From JACMLD01 sp044227095 (lineage in GTDB: Bacteria > Bacteroidota > Bacteroidia > Chitinophagales > Chitinophagaceae): a stretch of DNA of 64,000 nucleotides. The notes below the pieces were generated by a model. That model worked only from the letters and a program-made list of their open reading frames with translations. It ran no database searches and was not told the origin of the DNA. The stretch spans positions 744,001-808,000 of the forward strand of contig JBGAFV010000001.1 of assembly GCA_044227095.1 (NCBI GenBank), read 5' to 3'. Of the stretch, positions 25,553-35,357 are shown one piece after another (position 1 is the first letter of the stretch; each line of letters starts with the position of its first letter). The position numbers and the translations under genes are program-made.

Positions 25553-26548
25553 TTAATTAAGCCTTAACATTTCATCATCCAGCGCATTTGCACCAGTTTT
25601 TTTGTGAGGCAAATGGTAGCGGAGCGATACACGAAACCTAACACCGGCTTTGGTATTGGCAGAATACACTATAGTCTTTATGTCCTCAGGCTCGGTTATT
25701 TTTATTTTACCACCACTCAAAAACCCTGCATCAGCACTAAGGCTGAATTGTTTGGCAAACCTGTATTGCCAGGAGGCTCCCAGTTCAAATTGACGTAATT
25801 GAAGGTAAACCGTAGAAGAAGGGCTGTTGTAAAAATCATTTTTATTCTGCAATTGAAAACGGTTTCCTACAGGCCTTATTAAAAAACTTACACTCATTTG
25901 TTTATTCAGCCTGTCTGTAAACTGTATAACAGCGGGAAGTATAGCCGAAAAAGTCCATGTTTTAGAAAATTTTTTACGTATACCCAATACCGGTAGAGGA
26001 AGCGGCCGGCCAAACGCATAGGTAAACACTATTCCATACTGATACATTACAGTGGCACTATGGCGGTTATTTACAATAAAAGATCCCGCAAAGCGATATT
26101 TTAAATCATTTCCTTTTATTACTTCATCATCTGCTGCAATCCCAATAGTGGCTTCTGTACTAATGAAACTTTTCTTACCACTTGAAAATATGCCACCCAA
26201 TCCGGCTGACGCTGCATAAAAATTACGCTGATCTTTTAAAAACCCGATAGTTGAATGAAAGGCATCAAAAGCAGCACGCCCGGAAACCTGGTAAAAATGC
26301 ATTTTACCATCTTTCTGCATGTTATCAACTATCTTATCCCTATTACTAAATAATGGCAGGCTGATATTTAAGCCCAATGCGTGATAACCAAAGCCTCCGC
26401 TGGTGTCTTTAAAAGATTGTACCGGCACACCTGTATAAGAAATACCAATACTGCTATTGCCTCCGCCGGCACCATCCATTCTTTGCGAAAAAATGTTTAA
26501 TGATACAGAAAATACCAGTATACAAGTGAAAATAAACTTAGGCGTCAA
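25553..26548 (-). CDS. Outer-membrane beta-barrel-like protein of unknown function
   Basis: The 331-residue frame starts at TTG; an in-frame stop lies shortly upstream and no ATG is available before the signal peptide (PKFIFTCILVFSVSLNIFSQ). The rest alternates hydrophobic and polar residues as expected for a beta-barrel (ISYTGVPVQSF, GLNISLPLFSN, FELGASWQYRFAKQFSLSADAGFLSGGKI). It resembles DUF6268-type porin-like proteins, but I am not sure. No partner gene is evident. Confidence 0.65.
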   Translation of the reverse strand: MTPKFIFTCILVFSVSLNIFSQRMDGAGGGNSSIGISYTGVPVQSFKDTSGGFGYHALGLNISLPLFSNRDKIVDNMQKDGKMHFYQVSGRAAFDAFHSTIGFLKDQRNFYAASAGLGGIFSSGKKSFISTEATIGIAADDEVIKGNDLKYRFAGSFIVNNRHSATVMYQYGIVFTYAFGRPLPLPVLGIRKKFSKTWTFSAILPAVIQFTDRLNKQMSVSFLIRPVGNRFQLQNKNDFYNSPSSTVYLQLRQFELGASWQYRFAKQFSLSADAGFLSGGKIKITEPEDIKTIVYSANTKAGVRFRVSLRYHLPHKKTGANALDDEMLRLN

Positions 26549-26689
26549 AACGATCTTATTTTTTTAAAGATACGCTGCACAGCTATATACCGCCGCAATT
26601 TTGAAGTTTTAACAGGTAGTTACCTGTTCCGCAAAAAATATAGAAGGCAAGCAAAATAGTAACCTGGCTTGTATTAACCTGCATGTATC

Positions 26690-27564
26690 TTACAAATAAC
26701 CCTGCATATGTAACCATTCTGCAAAACGTTCTATCCAGCCATCGGCAGGAATATTTTGCGTTTTCATTCCAAAACCATGACCACCTTTTTCATACAAATG
26801 CAGCTCTGCAGGTTGTTTTGCAGCAGTCCATTTGCTGTAAATATTTACACTGTGCGATGCAGGCACCAATGCATCGTCTGTTGCTGCTACAATAAATGCA
26901 GGCATTTTTTCTGCCGGAACAGTTGTGCCGATAATAGCATTGCCATAAGCATAAATAGGCGCAACAAAATCAGGACGGCTTTCAGCCGTGCCATTGTAAG
27001 CTACACACATGGTTAATGTGCCGCCTGCAGAGAAGCCCATAAAGCCAATACGTGAGGGGCTAACTTTTAATGCGGCAGCATGTTGGCGCACATACCGAAC
27101 AGCAGTCATCCCATCGTTCATGGCCATGTTAACAACAGAATCATTTTCTTCATCCAGTTTTTTAAAATCTTTGAACTTATCTACCAGTTCCTTTACAGGA
27201 TCATTTGTAACGCTGTGCACAAGCCTGTATTTTAATACAAAACAGTAACGCCTTTTTTGTTGAGCCATTTGGCCACATCAACCCCTTCATTGTTGTAAGA
27301 CAGATTGTGAAAGGCTCCACCCGGCGCAACAATTACAGCGGTTCCATTGGATGTGCCGCTTGCCGGCGTAAATACTGTTAATGTTGGTTGCGCTACATTG
27401 TAAACAATCAGCGTATTGAACATATTTATGCTGGTTTCACTTTCATTCCAGGTCCATCTTTCAGAACCTGGTGCTTTACCATTGTATAATTGAATTACCT
27501 GCTGTTGCGCACGGGTTGTTATACCAATTAATAAAAATGCCGCCATTATCCATTTCATATGCAT
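26690..27564 (-). pseudogene. Exported alpha/beta hydrolase (esterase-like), interrupted by a frameshift
   Basis: Two overlapping frames make one hydrolase. The first (27564 to about 27240) has a signal peptide, APGSERWTWNE and VIVAPGGAFHNLSYNNEGVDVAKWL, the oxyanion region. It stops at KKGVTVLY. The second frame continues with FVLKYRLVHS and carries the nucleophile elbow GFSAGG, the acid near TDDALVP and the base in GGHGFG. Inserting one T in the T4 run (plus-strand A4 at 27239-27242) restores GVTVFVLKYRLV. So a single-base deletion in a homopolymer splits the gene. It may be a real pseudogene, phase variation or a sequencing error. Intact relatives are acetyl-esterase/dienelactone-hydrolase-like enzymes. 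Confidence 0.85.
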
Positions 27565-27643
27565 CGTTATCTTTCGATAAAAATACTTTATCCGGACTTT
27601 GTTTTTACAGGAAATGTTTGTGTTATTGTATTAAAAACAGGTA

Positions 27644-30271
27644 TTATTTTACGGACTGCAGAATAAAATTCAGCCCGTCTACATAAGCACCATCTTTATC
27701 TGCTTTGACGGTAACAGACAATGCATCCATCAATGATTTAAAACCCAGTTTCTCCATTTGCGCTTTATTAATTTGCACACTATAAACACCCGGAACCAGG
27801 CCACTATAACTAAAAGAGCCGTCTTGTTCTGTAATCACCTGGCCCGCCGGGGTATTATCTGCGCGGTAAAAATTTATGATCATTCCTGAAAACGGCTTTT
27901 GCATGCCATCAACATTCAAGTACACCATGCCTGCAACTTCATTAACAATAGCAACCGGTACTTCCAGCACTTTAAACTGGTTGGGATCAATCGTGATAGC
28001 TATTGTTTTATTACGGATACGCCAGGCTATGTTTTCAAATGTTTCGGTAAGCTTTATAGTATAAGCGATGTATGCTTCCAAATCTGTTACCTGTATGCTT
28101 TTATCTGTTTTATTATACCGCATGCGTCCACCATTGATGCTTACCCCAATTCCGGGTACAACTGGTTCACCAGTATCACGATGCCCATTCCCGTTAAGAT
28201 CCAGATAAGGTAATATGGAAATAGCCCCTTTGCCGACACTGGCCCTGTTATTTACCCTTGTATGATTTGTTGCAGCATCATACATCAGGCTTCCACTGGC
28301 AGATTGTACATTATTGCCTGTGCCATGGTTTCCGCGGGTAAAAGATAATCCGCTAACACCAAAAGAAAAATCATATCGCAGGCCGATGCCGGCGCTTTGT
28401 ATCCCGGTTTTATAATTGTTCTCGAAATATACATTCAAGTAACCGCGGCTGTTAATGTATTTTCCCATTTCTGCTCTTATATCACTTAGTTTCATCGTAT
28501 TGTATTCATACTGTATTATTGGGGTAAAAAGCATTTTTGCAGGTAACCGAAAAGCCATTGAAAGTGTACTGTAAACATACGCAACAGGCAAGCCGGTAAA
28601 TACGGCGTCCGTTGTAAAATTGGTATTCATACCCGCCACTACTCCCGAAAATAAGGCTTCAACTGTAGTGTATTTTGAAGTGCCTGAAAACTTAAAATCA
28701 GGAACTATCACCTGGTAGGCAGATAATTTTGAAAACAATGTAAATTTTTTACTGCGGAAAGGGTATGACAGCATCATTCTTCTCTCTTCAAGAAAAGTAT
28801 TATTGATTGCTTTTTGCCCGCTCTTATAGCGTGTATAGTTAAGTTCTACCTGGAGATCAGAAGGCAAATGATAACTGCTCACCAGTTTAGTTCTTACCCC
28901 ATGAGTATATTCCCCGGAAAACAAAAGGTTTGAACCAACCCTGAGCGAGGCGTTTATAAATGGCATGGATTTACCTGTGCTTACGGAAGACAAGTATTCT
29001 ATCCCTGCGCCAACAGTCAGGCGTTTGCTGGCTCCGTAACTTGCGGTTACTCTTCCAAACCTGCTGTTAATTGTGTCTTCCACAATGCCTGCGCCTGCAG
29101 TATATTGAAACTCATGACGGGGCAGAAAATTAAATGGGATTACGATATTCTGTTCGCTGCTTCGCTCTTCTCCCCATGGACTATAAAAGCGGATTTTTAC
29201 CAATGAATTACCATATACCAGCGGCACCTGGAAATGCGCCATACCTGTAACATCTGCTTTTGCATAATCTACCAGTGTATTGTTTACATAGAGTTCTGCA
29301 ATCCATCCTGCCTCTACATAATAGGTAAGACTATAAGTACCGAAAGAGCGTCTGTAAATTGCGGGTGCATTGGTAACCTGCGCGCCTATAACTGGTGAAT
29401 AAATGGAAGCTGTGGAAGCTGTAAAAACTTTCCCTGCAGTTACCTGCCTTACCGCCTTATTATCGTTATCAACATAGCGCCATTGGTAGTACTGCCCCCG
29501 CTCATTAAAGGGTGTTTTATTATTGTAATTAAGAAAAATATTTGTTTCCCCTCCCACTAATACCCCTCCAAGTGAAAGATTAATCCTTGTATCAGTCGTT
29601 TTTTTCTGAATATCCTGCGTATTGCTCACGGCCCAGTCTGCCATTCCAAATTTAAAAAGCGGGTAACTACGGCCAATAATTGTATCAGCTATTGTTTCAC
29701 CATTTAGCTTTCCGATATTATTACGCATGGCCTGTTGCCGCATTTCCTTTATTACCGGCAATTCTAAATCCGTAGCAAGTGTTACAGAAAGGCTGCGAAA
29801 ATTAAATTTACACTGCAGGCCAAAAATGGAGTTATAATAATCTATGCGCAAATACAAATACGTACCATCCTGTATAAAACCATCGGCAGGTAATTCAATT
29901 TTTTTTCCGAGGTATTCTACCATGTTATGCATTTTATCAATAACAAATACCGCCTTTGGAGATATAAAAAAACCGGTGATGGAATCCTGTCCGGGAGAAA
30001 CTGTATTGTATATTTTTAAAAACCGGAACACATCTGTAATTGATAAATAAGCCGTTTCATTGCGGATGGCTGCGGGTATCTGTACATTGCCCACCCCCTG
30101 CACATTCATAAAAACAAGTATTTCGTCGAAAGATGAACCCGGGTCGGGATCAGCCGACGCCATCGTCTTTAGCGATGAAAAGAATAGCAACGGCAAATAT
30201 ACCAGCAGCAAAAAAACAAGCCTGTTGCCAGGTTGCTTTTTCTCTTGACTAAATAGATTGATATATTTCAT
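27644..30271 (-). CDS. Usher-like outer membrane assembly protein (chaperone-usher type)
   Basis: This 875-residue protein has a signal peptide (about 17-40). An N-terminal domain (ILVFMNVQGVGNVQIPAAI, TAYLSITDVFRFLKI) resembles the N-terminal domain of archaic, CsuD-type ushers. The centre matches the usher plug/barrel pattern: GAQVTNAPAIYRRSFGTYSL, WIAELYVNNTLVDYAKADVTG, FYSPWGEERSSEQNIVIP, then many barrel strands. The C-terminus has LPYLDLNGNGHRDTGEP and a carboxypeptidase-regulatory-like fold (EQDGSFSYSGLVPGVYSVQI), like usher C-terminal domains. It is the last gene of a six-gene series with a PapD-like chaperone and two DUF4402 proteins. I infer that it secretes and assembles DUF4402 subunits. 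The divergence from proteobacterial ushers is large. Confidence 0.7.
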   Translation of the reverse strand: MKYINLFSQEKKQPGNRLVFLLLVYLPLLFFSSLKTMASADPDPGSSFDEILVFMNVQGVGNVQIPAAIRNETAYLSITDVFRFLKIYNTVSPGQDSITGFFISPKAVFVIDKMHNMVEYLGKKIELPADGFIQDGTYLYLRIDYYNSIFGLQCKFNFRSLSVTLATDLELPVIKEMRQQAMRNNIGKLNGETIADTIIGRSYPLFKFGMADWAVSNTQDIQKKTTDTRINLSLGGVLVGGETNIFLNYNNKTPFNERGQYYQWRYVDNDNKAVRQVTAGKVFTASTASIYSPVIGAQVTNAPAIYRRSFGTYSLTYYVEAGWIAELYVNNTLVDYAKADVTGMAHFQVPLVYGNSLVKIRFYSPWGEERSSEQNIVIPFNFLPRHEFQYTAGAGIVEDTINSRFGRVTASYGASKRLTVGAGIEYLSSVSTGKSMPFINASLRVGSNLLFSGEYTHGVRTKLVSSYHLPSDLQVELNYTRYKSGQKAINNTFLEERRMMLSYPFRSKKFTLFSKLSAYQVIVPDFKFSGTSKYTTVEALFSGVVAGMNTNFTTDAVFTGLPVAYVYSTLSMAFRLPAKMLFTPIIQYEYNTMKLSDIRAEMGKYINSRGYLNVYFENNYKTGIQSAGIGLRYDFSFGVSGLSFTRGNHGTGNNVQSASGSLMYDAATNHTRVNNRASVGKGAISILPYLDLNGNGHRDTGEPVVPGIGVSINGGRMRYNKTDKSIQVTDLEAYIAYTIKLTETFENIAWRIRNKTIAITIDPNQFKVLEVPVAIVNEVAGMVYLNVDGMQKPFSGMIINFYRADNTPAGQVITEQDGSFSYSGLVPGVYSVQINKAQMEKLGFKSLMDALSVTVKADKDGAYVDGLNFILQSVK

Positions 30272-30304
30272 ATTGCCCGTTCAAATAAATATTGTCAGCA
30301 TTTT

Positions 30305-30835
30305 TTATTGCTGGATGAATGTTACTGAAAATGAACCGCTGTAGTTTCCAGATGGATTTGCAAGGGGGTTGCCTACAGTAAGTGTTCCTCCAATTCTTAC
30401 CTGTGTACGTGCAGGCGAAACAACGGAGGTAACAAAAGAAGCGCCTGTACTTGCAGAGCCGATATGCAAACTGATAGAACCGCCGTTACTTCCGCTCAGC
30501 ATAACATCGGGTCCGTTCATAATAGAAATAGCCGTTCCCTGGTTAGCATCAATTTCAAAAATGGCAGCCGAGTAAGTGTAGCCGAGACTGGCAAGTACAA
30601 GACTTCCGGTAGCGGAACGGGTGCCATCGTGGTTTACAATAATAGTACCGCCTGACGCACCCTGGTAAAAAGCACCAAAAATTAAGCCCTGTGCAGGGTT
30701 GGTATAAATGGTAATTGGTTTGGGCGGTGGTGGCGGCTGACCGTTAACCGAAAGGCAGACAATAAGTAAAATTACCGCGCAAATTACTGACCGGTGTATT
30801 CCCCCGTAAGCTGGTATGCAAAATTTATTTTTCAC
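30305..30835 (-). CDS. DUF4402 domain protein (putative fibre subunit, second copy)
   Basis: This 176-residue exported protein starts at a GTG that overlaps the previous stop (GTGA). The signal peptide ends near VNGQ and is followed by a proline run PPPPPKP. The DUF4402 hallmarks are GLIFGAFYQGASGGTIIVNHDGTRSATGSLVL and the C-terminal VRIGGTLTVGNPLANPSGNYSGSFSVTF. The immunoglobulin-like beta pattern and the final alternating strand suit donor-strand exchange in a chaperone-usher fibre, which is inference. It lies 33 bp upstream of the usher-like gene and may be a specialised or tip subunit. Confidence 0.8.
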   Translation of the reverse strand: MKNKFCIPAYGGIHRSVICAVILLIVCLSVNGQPPPPPKPITIYTNPAQGLIFGAFYQGASGGTIIVNHDGTRSATGSLVLASLGYTYSAAIFEIDANQGTAISIMNGPDVMLSGSNGGSISLHIGSASTGASFVTSVVSPARTQVRIGGTLTVGNPLANPSGNYSGSFSVTFIQQ

Positions 30836-32580
30836 CGGTTTGTTATAAAAAATTTTCTTGAATAATTTTTTGAACCGCTGGAAAAATGTATTACATACAC
30901 TGCACTTGCAAGGTTAGCATTGACAAGCTGAGCAACACTGCCACTCACTTCTCCTTTGTATACAACCTGTCCAAGCATACTGATGACCGTTATATTCGCT
31001 TTCTCGCCGGATGGAAGATTGGGATTTATATATAGCTGCCCGCCGGCACTGTAGGCAGAAAACGATCCGCTGGTATTTACAACCGGGTTGCTAACTGTTG
31101 AAGCAGGTGTTTTTGCAATAAAATTGAGGAAGAACCTGTTTTCATATTCACCTGCAGGTATAAACAAACGGTATGTTGAATCCTTTTGCAGATCCTGGTT
31201 TACACCTGTTGCAAGATCAGTCAACATAATATCAACCCCGGCAGGTATATTCTTTATAGCCTGTGCGTGAAAACTTATCCATCCGTCTTTTTTGGTAATG
31301 AGGCCAAGCGCTGCTGATGAAATAGTATCATGTGGTGTCATTAATCCGTTGATGGAAAGCTTTTCAGCATCGGCTGATACTGCAAACAGGTTGGGTATCC
31401 CATTATCTGTATTCAGCAGTTTTAATGCATCCAGTTCTTTATTAAATTTTCTGCCGGCTGCATTATCTGAAAAATAAAACGCTACCGGATCAGCTGCTGT
31501 TGTTTCATCCGCGAAACTGGCTGTAAGTCTCACCATCGGCTTGTTGTCTTGATCATATACCCTGAAAAAAGTTGCCGTTGAATTGAATATCCTTACACTA
31601 TTGGTTGCACTCAGCAATGCAGTAACAGGAAAAGTACCATTGCTAACATGTACAAAAAAACCCTGCATGGCGGGTATGGTGCTTCCTGCAATGCCATCGC
31701 TGGATACCCCGTTTATATAACTGCTATACACACCCGAATATTGATCAGTTGTACTGGCGTTAAAATAATAAACAGCGTTGTCAATATTAGTTTTCGTCCA
31801 GCCAGAGGCCGCAGCCCAGTCTACAGGCGACGGATAAGGGTTACCTACAAGGCTGAACCCTTTTGTATACGCCATATTGTGATTGAACAATGTTCTTGAA
31901 ACCGTATGATTGTTTACAACACCTTTCAGATCTATTGTTATTGGCGAAGCAGAAGCACCGAGGTTTGCTGCATATCCCTGCATGGGGTTCAGCACTCCGG
32001 CCCCGGCGTTATAAGCAGTCCAACCGGTACTTACAAGACTTTCATCGTGGCTGTAAAAAGTGGGGAAGCTGGCCGCAAGGTTCATATCATTTGCAAAATC
32101 ACCAACTGTATCATTTTGGAAAGGAGAGCTTAGATATTTATACCCCAAACCCGAAGCAATATACCTTTGTATAATAAGGTTGCCCAGCACTTCGCCCGTA
32201 CCAGTTCCATCTATAGCTGCTGTTTGTGCTGCGGTAGAAAGTAACGTAAGGTTATTGTTGGCATTAAGTGTACCATTACTTAGCAAAACGTTTCTAAGTT
32301 TATGGCCTGCAGAAGTTATAGTAGTTGTACTGCCCGCTACAACAGTAAGGTTGTTAAAAGTTGTTGCACTGCTGCCACTGAGTGTTTGCGTTGTTCCGTT
32401 AAATATAACTGTACCGCCATTGTGTGTAAAGCTGCCGTTATTAACCCAGTTATTTTTGGTAACAATATTGCCGTTACCGGCAATTACATAGGCCCCTGGA
32501 GGTATAATCAGCCCCTGCGCCATTGCGCAAAAATGTGAAACAAAAATAGCAGCAAACAATATGTACAGGATTTTCTTCAA
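30832..32580 (-). CDS. T9SS-sorted surface protein in the chaperone-usher-like locus
   Basis: The 582-residue frame starts at TTG (TTG AAG AAA, signal MKKILYILFAAIFVSHFCAMAQ). A repetitive beta-helix-like stretch (GSFTHNGGTVIFNGTTQTLSGS, NGTLNANNNLTLLST) is followed by the surface module YLSSPFQNDTVGDF...KGFSLVGNPYPSPVDWA. The last about 75 residues are a type A T9SS sorting domain (LYINPNLPSGEKANITVISMLGQVVYKGEV...NYSRKFFITNR). It would therefore be secreted by T9SS and anchored on the cell surface. Its position between chaperone-usher genes suggests a role in the same appendage or adhesion. Confidence 0.85.
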   Translation of the reverse strand: MKKILYILFAAIFVSHFCAMAQGLIIPPGAYVIAGNGNIVTKNNWVNNGSFTHNGGTVIFNGTTQTLSGSSATTFNNLTVVAGSTTTITSAGHKLRNVLLSNGTLNANNNLTLLSTAAQTAAIDGTGTGEVLGNLIIQRYIASGLGYKYLSSPFQNDTVGDFANDMNLAASFPTFYSHDESLVSTGWTAYNAGAGVLNPMQGYAANLGASASPITIDLKGVVNNHTVSRTLFNHNMAYTKGFSLVGNPYPSPVDWAAASGWTKTNIDNAVYYFNASTTDQYSGVYSSYINGVSSDGIAGSTIPAMQGFFVHVSNGTFPVTALLSATNSVRIFNSTATFFRVYDQDNKPMVRLTASFADETTAADPVAFYFSDNAAGRKFNKELDALKLLNTDNGIPNLFAVSADAEKLSINGLMTPHDTISSAALGLITKKDGWISFHAQAIKNIPAGVDIMLTDLATGVNQDLQKDSTYRLFIPAGEYENRFFLNFIAKTPASTVSNPVVNTSGSFSAYSAGGQLYINPNLPSGEKANITVISMLGQVVYKGEVSGSVAQLVNANLASAVYVIHFSSGSKNYSRKFFITNR

Positions 32581-32616
32581 CCTTATTATTATTTTATTAG
32601 AAGTAAAACAAAACGA

Positions 32617-34401
32617 TTAATATTTTACGATTGTAACCCTGAAAATGCCTGATGTGGGGTTTGAAGACCCTGTCTGATAATTGCTAAACCTTACTGTAAC
32701 TGTATTGGCTGCAGATACAAAAGCCGTATAGCAACTATTGGCTAAAACCGAAGACGTTGAAACACCCAGCAGCACAACATCTCCGCTTACCGCACCATTG
32801 AGCGTAATGGCTATATCGCTGGAACTCCTGGAAGGTGTGGAAGGAAAGTCAATAGTTGCGGTAGCAGTAAGCGTTTTTGCCAGCGTATACCGCGTTGTTC
32901 CCGTCGTTACAAAATAATTGGTACCATCAAATTCTACTGCACCGGTTTCTGCTGTGGTCATATTGGTACCTGCTGTAAACTTTAAAGGTGCTGTTGTTGC
33001 TGTGGCAGTGCCTGCTTTCAGGTGCAGGCTGGCTGTTGGAGAAGTAACGCCTATTCCAACATCTCCGTCTTTGTTCACAACATCCAGTGTTGCGGCAGAC
33101 GAACGCCACTCCATGAGATTGGCTGATTGCGTAGCAGAATTTCCCTGTACGGCCAGTGGAACGCTTACGTCCCTCTGCGCAAGTGCCAGTACGTTAGTAT
33201 TTCCTGTTCCCGGTGAAAAAGCAGGAAAAGCCGTTGTCTGCCGGTCACCTGCAAGTATTAGCCCCCAGTATGCACCCATCTGCAGATTCCTTCCACCACC
33301 GCCCTGCCAGAAAAGATCACCACCATCGCCTGCAATACGCAAATCCCCGGCTCCGGAGGTGTTGGTAAACAACAATTCCGACATGGCACCCACACGCCTT
33401 ATCTCCAGTGTATCTTTTACTACCAATGGAAGCGTTGGGTTATTTACTCCCACGCCTACATTACCTGTATTGAAATAAATATTATTACCAGAAGTTGTCC
33501 ACTGGCTCTGTGCAATTGAAGAAAATGGAAGCTTCCGCACTATACCAGCTGTAATTGTTAATAAACTATCCGAAAGAGCACCTGTTTGTACACCATTCAA
33601 TGTTAATGGATTGGTGCCGGCTACATGTAATTTTGAAGTGGGAGCGGTAACTCCAATTCCAAAATTTCCACTCTTGTCAACTACGTTCAGCGTTGCCGCA
33701 GACGAACGCCATTCCATAAGATTAGCCGTTTGCGTAGCAGAATTTGCCTGCACGGCCAGTGGCACGCTAGCATCCCGCTGCGCCAATGCCAATACGTTTG
33801 TATTGCTACCCGCGGCTGTATAGGCGGGAAACGCAGTTACCTGCCTGTCACCGCTAAATACAATACCACCAAACCCGCCCATCTGCAAGTTTCTGCCACC
33901 GCCACTTTGTAAATACATATTGCCACCATCTGAACCTATCCGGAAATCGCCGCTGCCAATAGTATTGGTAAACAACAATTCAGACAAGCTGCCCACACGC
34001 CGGATTTCCATAGTATCCTTTACCACCAGCGGCAATGTGGGATTGCTAACACCTACTCCAACATTACCGGTATTGTAATAAATAGCATTACCCGAAGTTG
34101 TCCACTGGCTGCCAATCCCTGTACCAAGAATAGTCCATGAAGAAGCGTTATAGTAATAAAACCCTTTGGTTCCGTCTGTCTGGTAAACAAGCAAACCATC
34201 TGCCGGACTGGTAATGGCATTTCTTTGTGCGGACGTCATCCGTGGTGCTAAAAAACCTTTTGCAGTTGATTTTACGTCCAGCACGGAAGATGCCTGGCCT
34301 GTTACATAAGTATTATCGTCTGTAACCACAACAGATTGTGCTGAAACTTTTACAGCACAGAAAAAAATTGCTGTTAAGATTATACAGTATTTGTTTTTCA
34401 T
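32617..34401 (-). CDS. Tail-fibre/adhesin-like protein with a 164-residue internal duplication
   Basis: The 594 residues have a signal peptide ending VSAQ, then SSVLDVKSTAKGFLAPRMTSAQRNAI, a motif common in Bacteroidota fibre-like proteins. Residues about 99-262 and 300-463 are near-identical copies (both begin QWTTSGN.IYxNTGNVGVGV and contain NVLALAQRD.SVPLAVQ and LMEWRSSAATL). The C-terminal domain ends in SGIFRVTIVKY, with no T9SS sorting domain. In this locus it is a candidate adhesin or fibre protein for the usher-like protein. It lies between the chaperone and the T9SS-sorted gene. Confidence 0.75.
   Translation of the reverse strand: MKNKYCIILTAIFFCAVKVSAQSVVVTDDNTYVTGQASSVLDVKSTAKGFLAPRMTSAQRNAITSPADGLLVYQTDGTKGFYYYNASSWTILGTGIGSQWTTSGNAIYYNTGNVGVGVSNPTLPLVVKDTMEIRRVGSLSELLFTNTIGSGDFRIGSDGGNMYLQSGGGRNLQMGGFGGIVFSGDRQVTAFPAYTAAGSNTNVLALAQRDASVPLAVQANSATQTANLMEWRSSAATLNVVDKSGNFGIGVTAPTSKLHVAGTNPLTLNGVQTGALSDSLLTITAGIVRKLPFSSIAQSQWTTSGNNIYFNTGNVGVGVNNPTLPLVVKDTLEIRRVGAMSELLFTNTSGAGDLRIAGDGGDLFWQGGGGRNLQMGAYWGLILAGDRQTTAFPAFSPGTGNTNVLALAQRDVSVPLAVQGNSATQSANLMEWRSSAATLDVVNKDGDVGIGVTSPTASLHLKAGTATATTAPLKFTAGTNMTTAETGAVEFDGTNYFVTTGTTRYTLAKTLTATATIDFPSTPSRSSSDIAITLNGAVSGDVVLLGVSTSSVLANSCYTAFVSAANTVTVRFSNYQTGSSNPTSGIFRVTIVKY
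33013..33504 (-). repeat. Second copy of the internal coding duplication
   Basis: It codes for residues about 300-463 of the 594-residue protein and is highly similar to 33616-34107. The copy period is about 201 codons. Confidence 0.8.
33616..34107 (-). repeat. First copy of the internal coding duplication
   Basis: It codes for residues about 99-262. Shared landmarks with the other copy are NPTLPLVVKDT, EIRRVG, SELLFTNT and GGGRNLQMG. Confidence 0.8.
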
Positions 34402-34420
34402 GAGAAATTAATTTAAAAAA

Positions 34421-35281
34421 TCAATGCAACACAAGATCAGCCTCGGCAATTTTCGCCGGCTTTGATTCTGCCGGACTGGTATAGGTAATATGAAGTTTAC
34501 CTGCATGGTAATTTATGCCCCGGTGATTTTCCAGGTTGATTTTAACGCGACGTACGGGGTTTGGTGAATAAACGGCTATGCCTTTTACCATGCCTGCAGA
34601 AATAGCTTTACCCTGTTCAGAAATATAATCAACCGAAATATCGCCATATACTGACATGTTGCCCCTGCGTTGAAAAGTCATATTCAATACCGGAATTGTA
34701 TCTGCTGCCATTTCCATAAAAAGACCGGACAAGCTTACTTCAGTATTTACTTCGCCTACCCTTATTATAACGGGGATGGATATACCAAAAACGGGAATGA
34801 GTTTTATAGAAATAGAAGAGTCTTTTACAGGTTGGCTTTCTCCGCGGGGAGCATCATTGGGAATAGCCCTGAAATAAATATGTGAACGATATTCTCCCGC
34901 AGTAAGTTCATTTGATCTGTTGAGTTGTATTTTTACCACTTGCGATTCATCGGGGCCAAGCGTAACGCTCCGCGGAAAAAAACGAATGTATTTATCTGCA
35001 AAATTTTCACCTTCCCCCGGTTCAGTAATCTCTTCAAAACTTCCATCTTCCGCCATTCGTACATGCATAAGAGAAATAACATACCGTGCCGTATCTTTTC
35101 CGGTATTGGCGAGGTTTATTTCTTCATATCTTTTCGATCCCTCAAAAACAACCCTTCGTGGCATCAGCAGCAGGTTTCCCTGGGCGCAAACAAAGCAGGA
35201 AAAAAAAGGGTGTAGCAATAACAGTAGGGTAGCTATTTTAATAAATCTTTTTATATAGAAGTTAGTTTGTGGCTTTATCAT
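34421..35281 (-). CDS. PapD-like periplasmic fimbrial chaperone
   Basis: The 286-residue protein has a signal peptide ending near VCAQ. The first Ig-like domain (about 35-165) matches pilus chaperones: LLMPRRVVFEGSKRYEEINLANTG, then YIRFFPRSVTLGPDESQVVKIQL and YRSHIYFRAIP. The second domain (VSLSGLFMEMAADTIPVLNMTFQRRG) follows. Such chaperones donate a beta-strand to fold pilus subunits and pass them to the usher. The gene follows the major DUF4402 gene by 76 bp and is on the same strand as the usher-like gene, which makes the locus a chaperone-usher-type system. Confidence 0.85.
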   Translation of the reverse strand: MIKPQTNFYIKRFIKIATLLLLLHPFFSCFVCAQGNLLLMPRRVVFEGSKRYEEINLANTGKDTARYVISLMHVRMAEDGSFEEITEPGEGENFADKYIRFFPRSVTLGPDESQVVKIQLNRSNELTAGEYRSHIYFRAIPNDAPRGESQPVKDSSISIKLIPVFGISIPVIIRVGEVNTEVSLSGLFMEMAADTIPVLNMTFQRRGNMSVYGDISVDYISEQGKAISAGMVKGIAVYSPNPVRRVKINLENHRGINYHAGKLHITYTSPAESKPAKIAEADLVLH

Positions 35282-35357
35282 GATATTGATGATTTCCTTT
35301 CGTCAAAAAAAGAAAAAGAAAACGTTGTTCGTCCAACGTTTTCTTTAATGGAAAAGA

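Noticed and set aside
26690..27268. Treating the esterase C-terminal part as an independent gene starting at 27268
   Set aside because: Its first residues are an out-of-frame reading of the upstream part; the true reading joins the two frames through a one-base shift.
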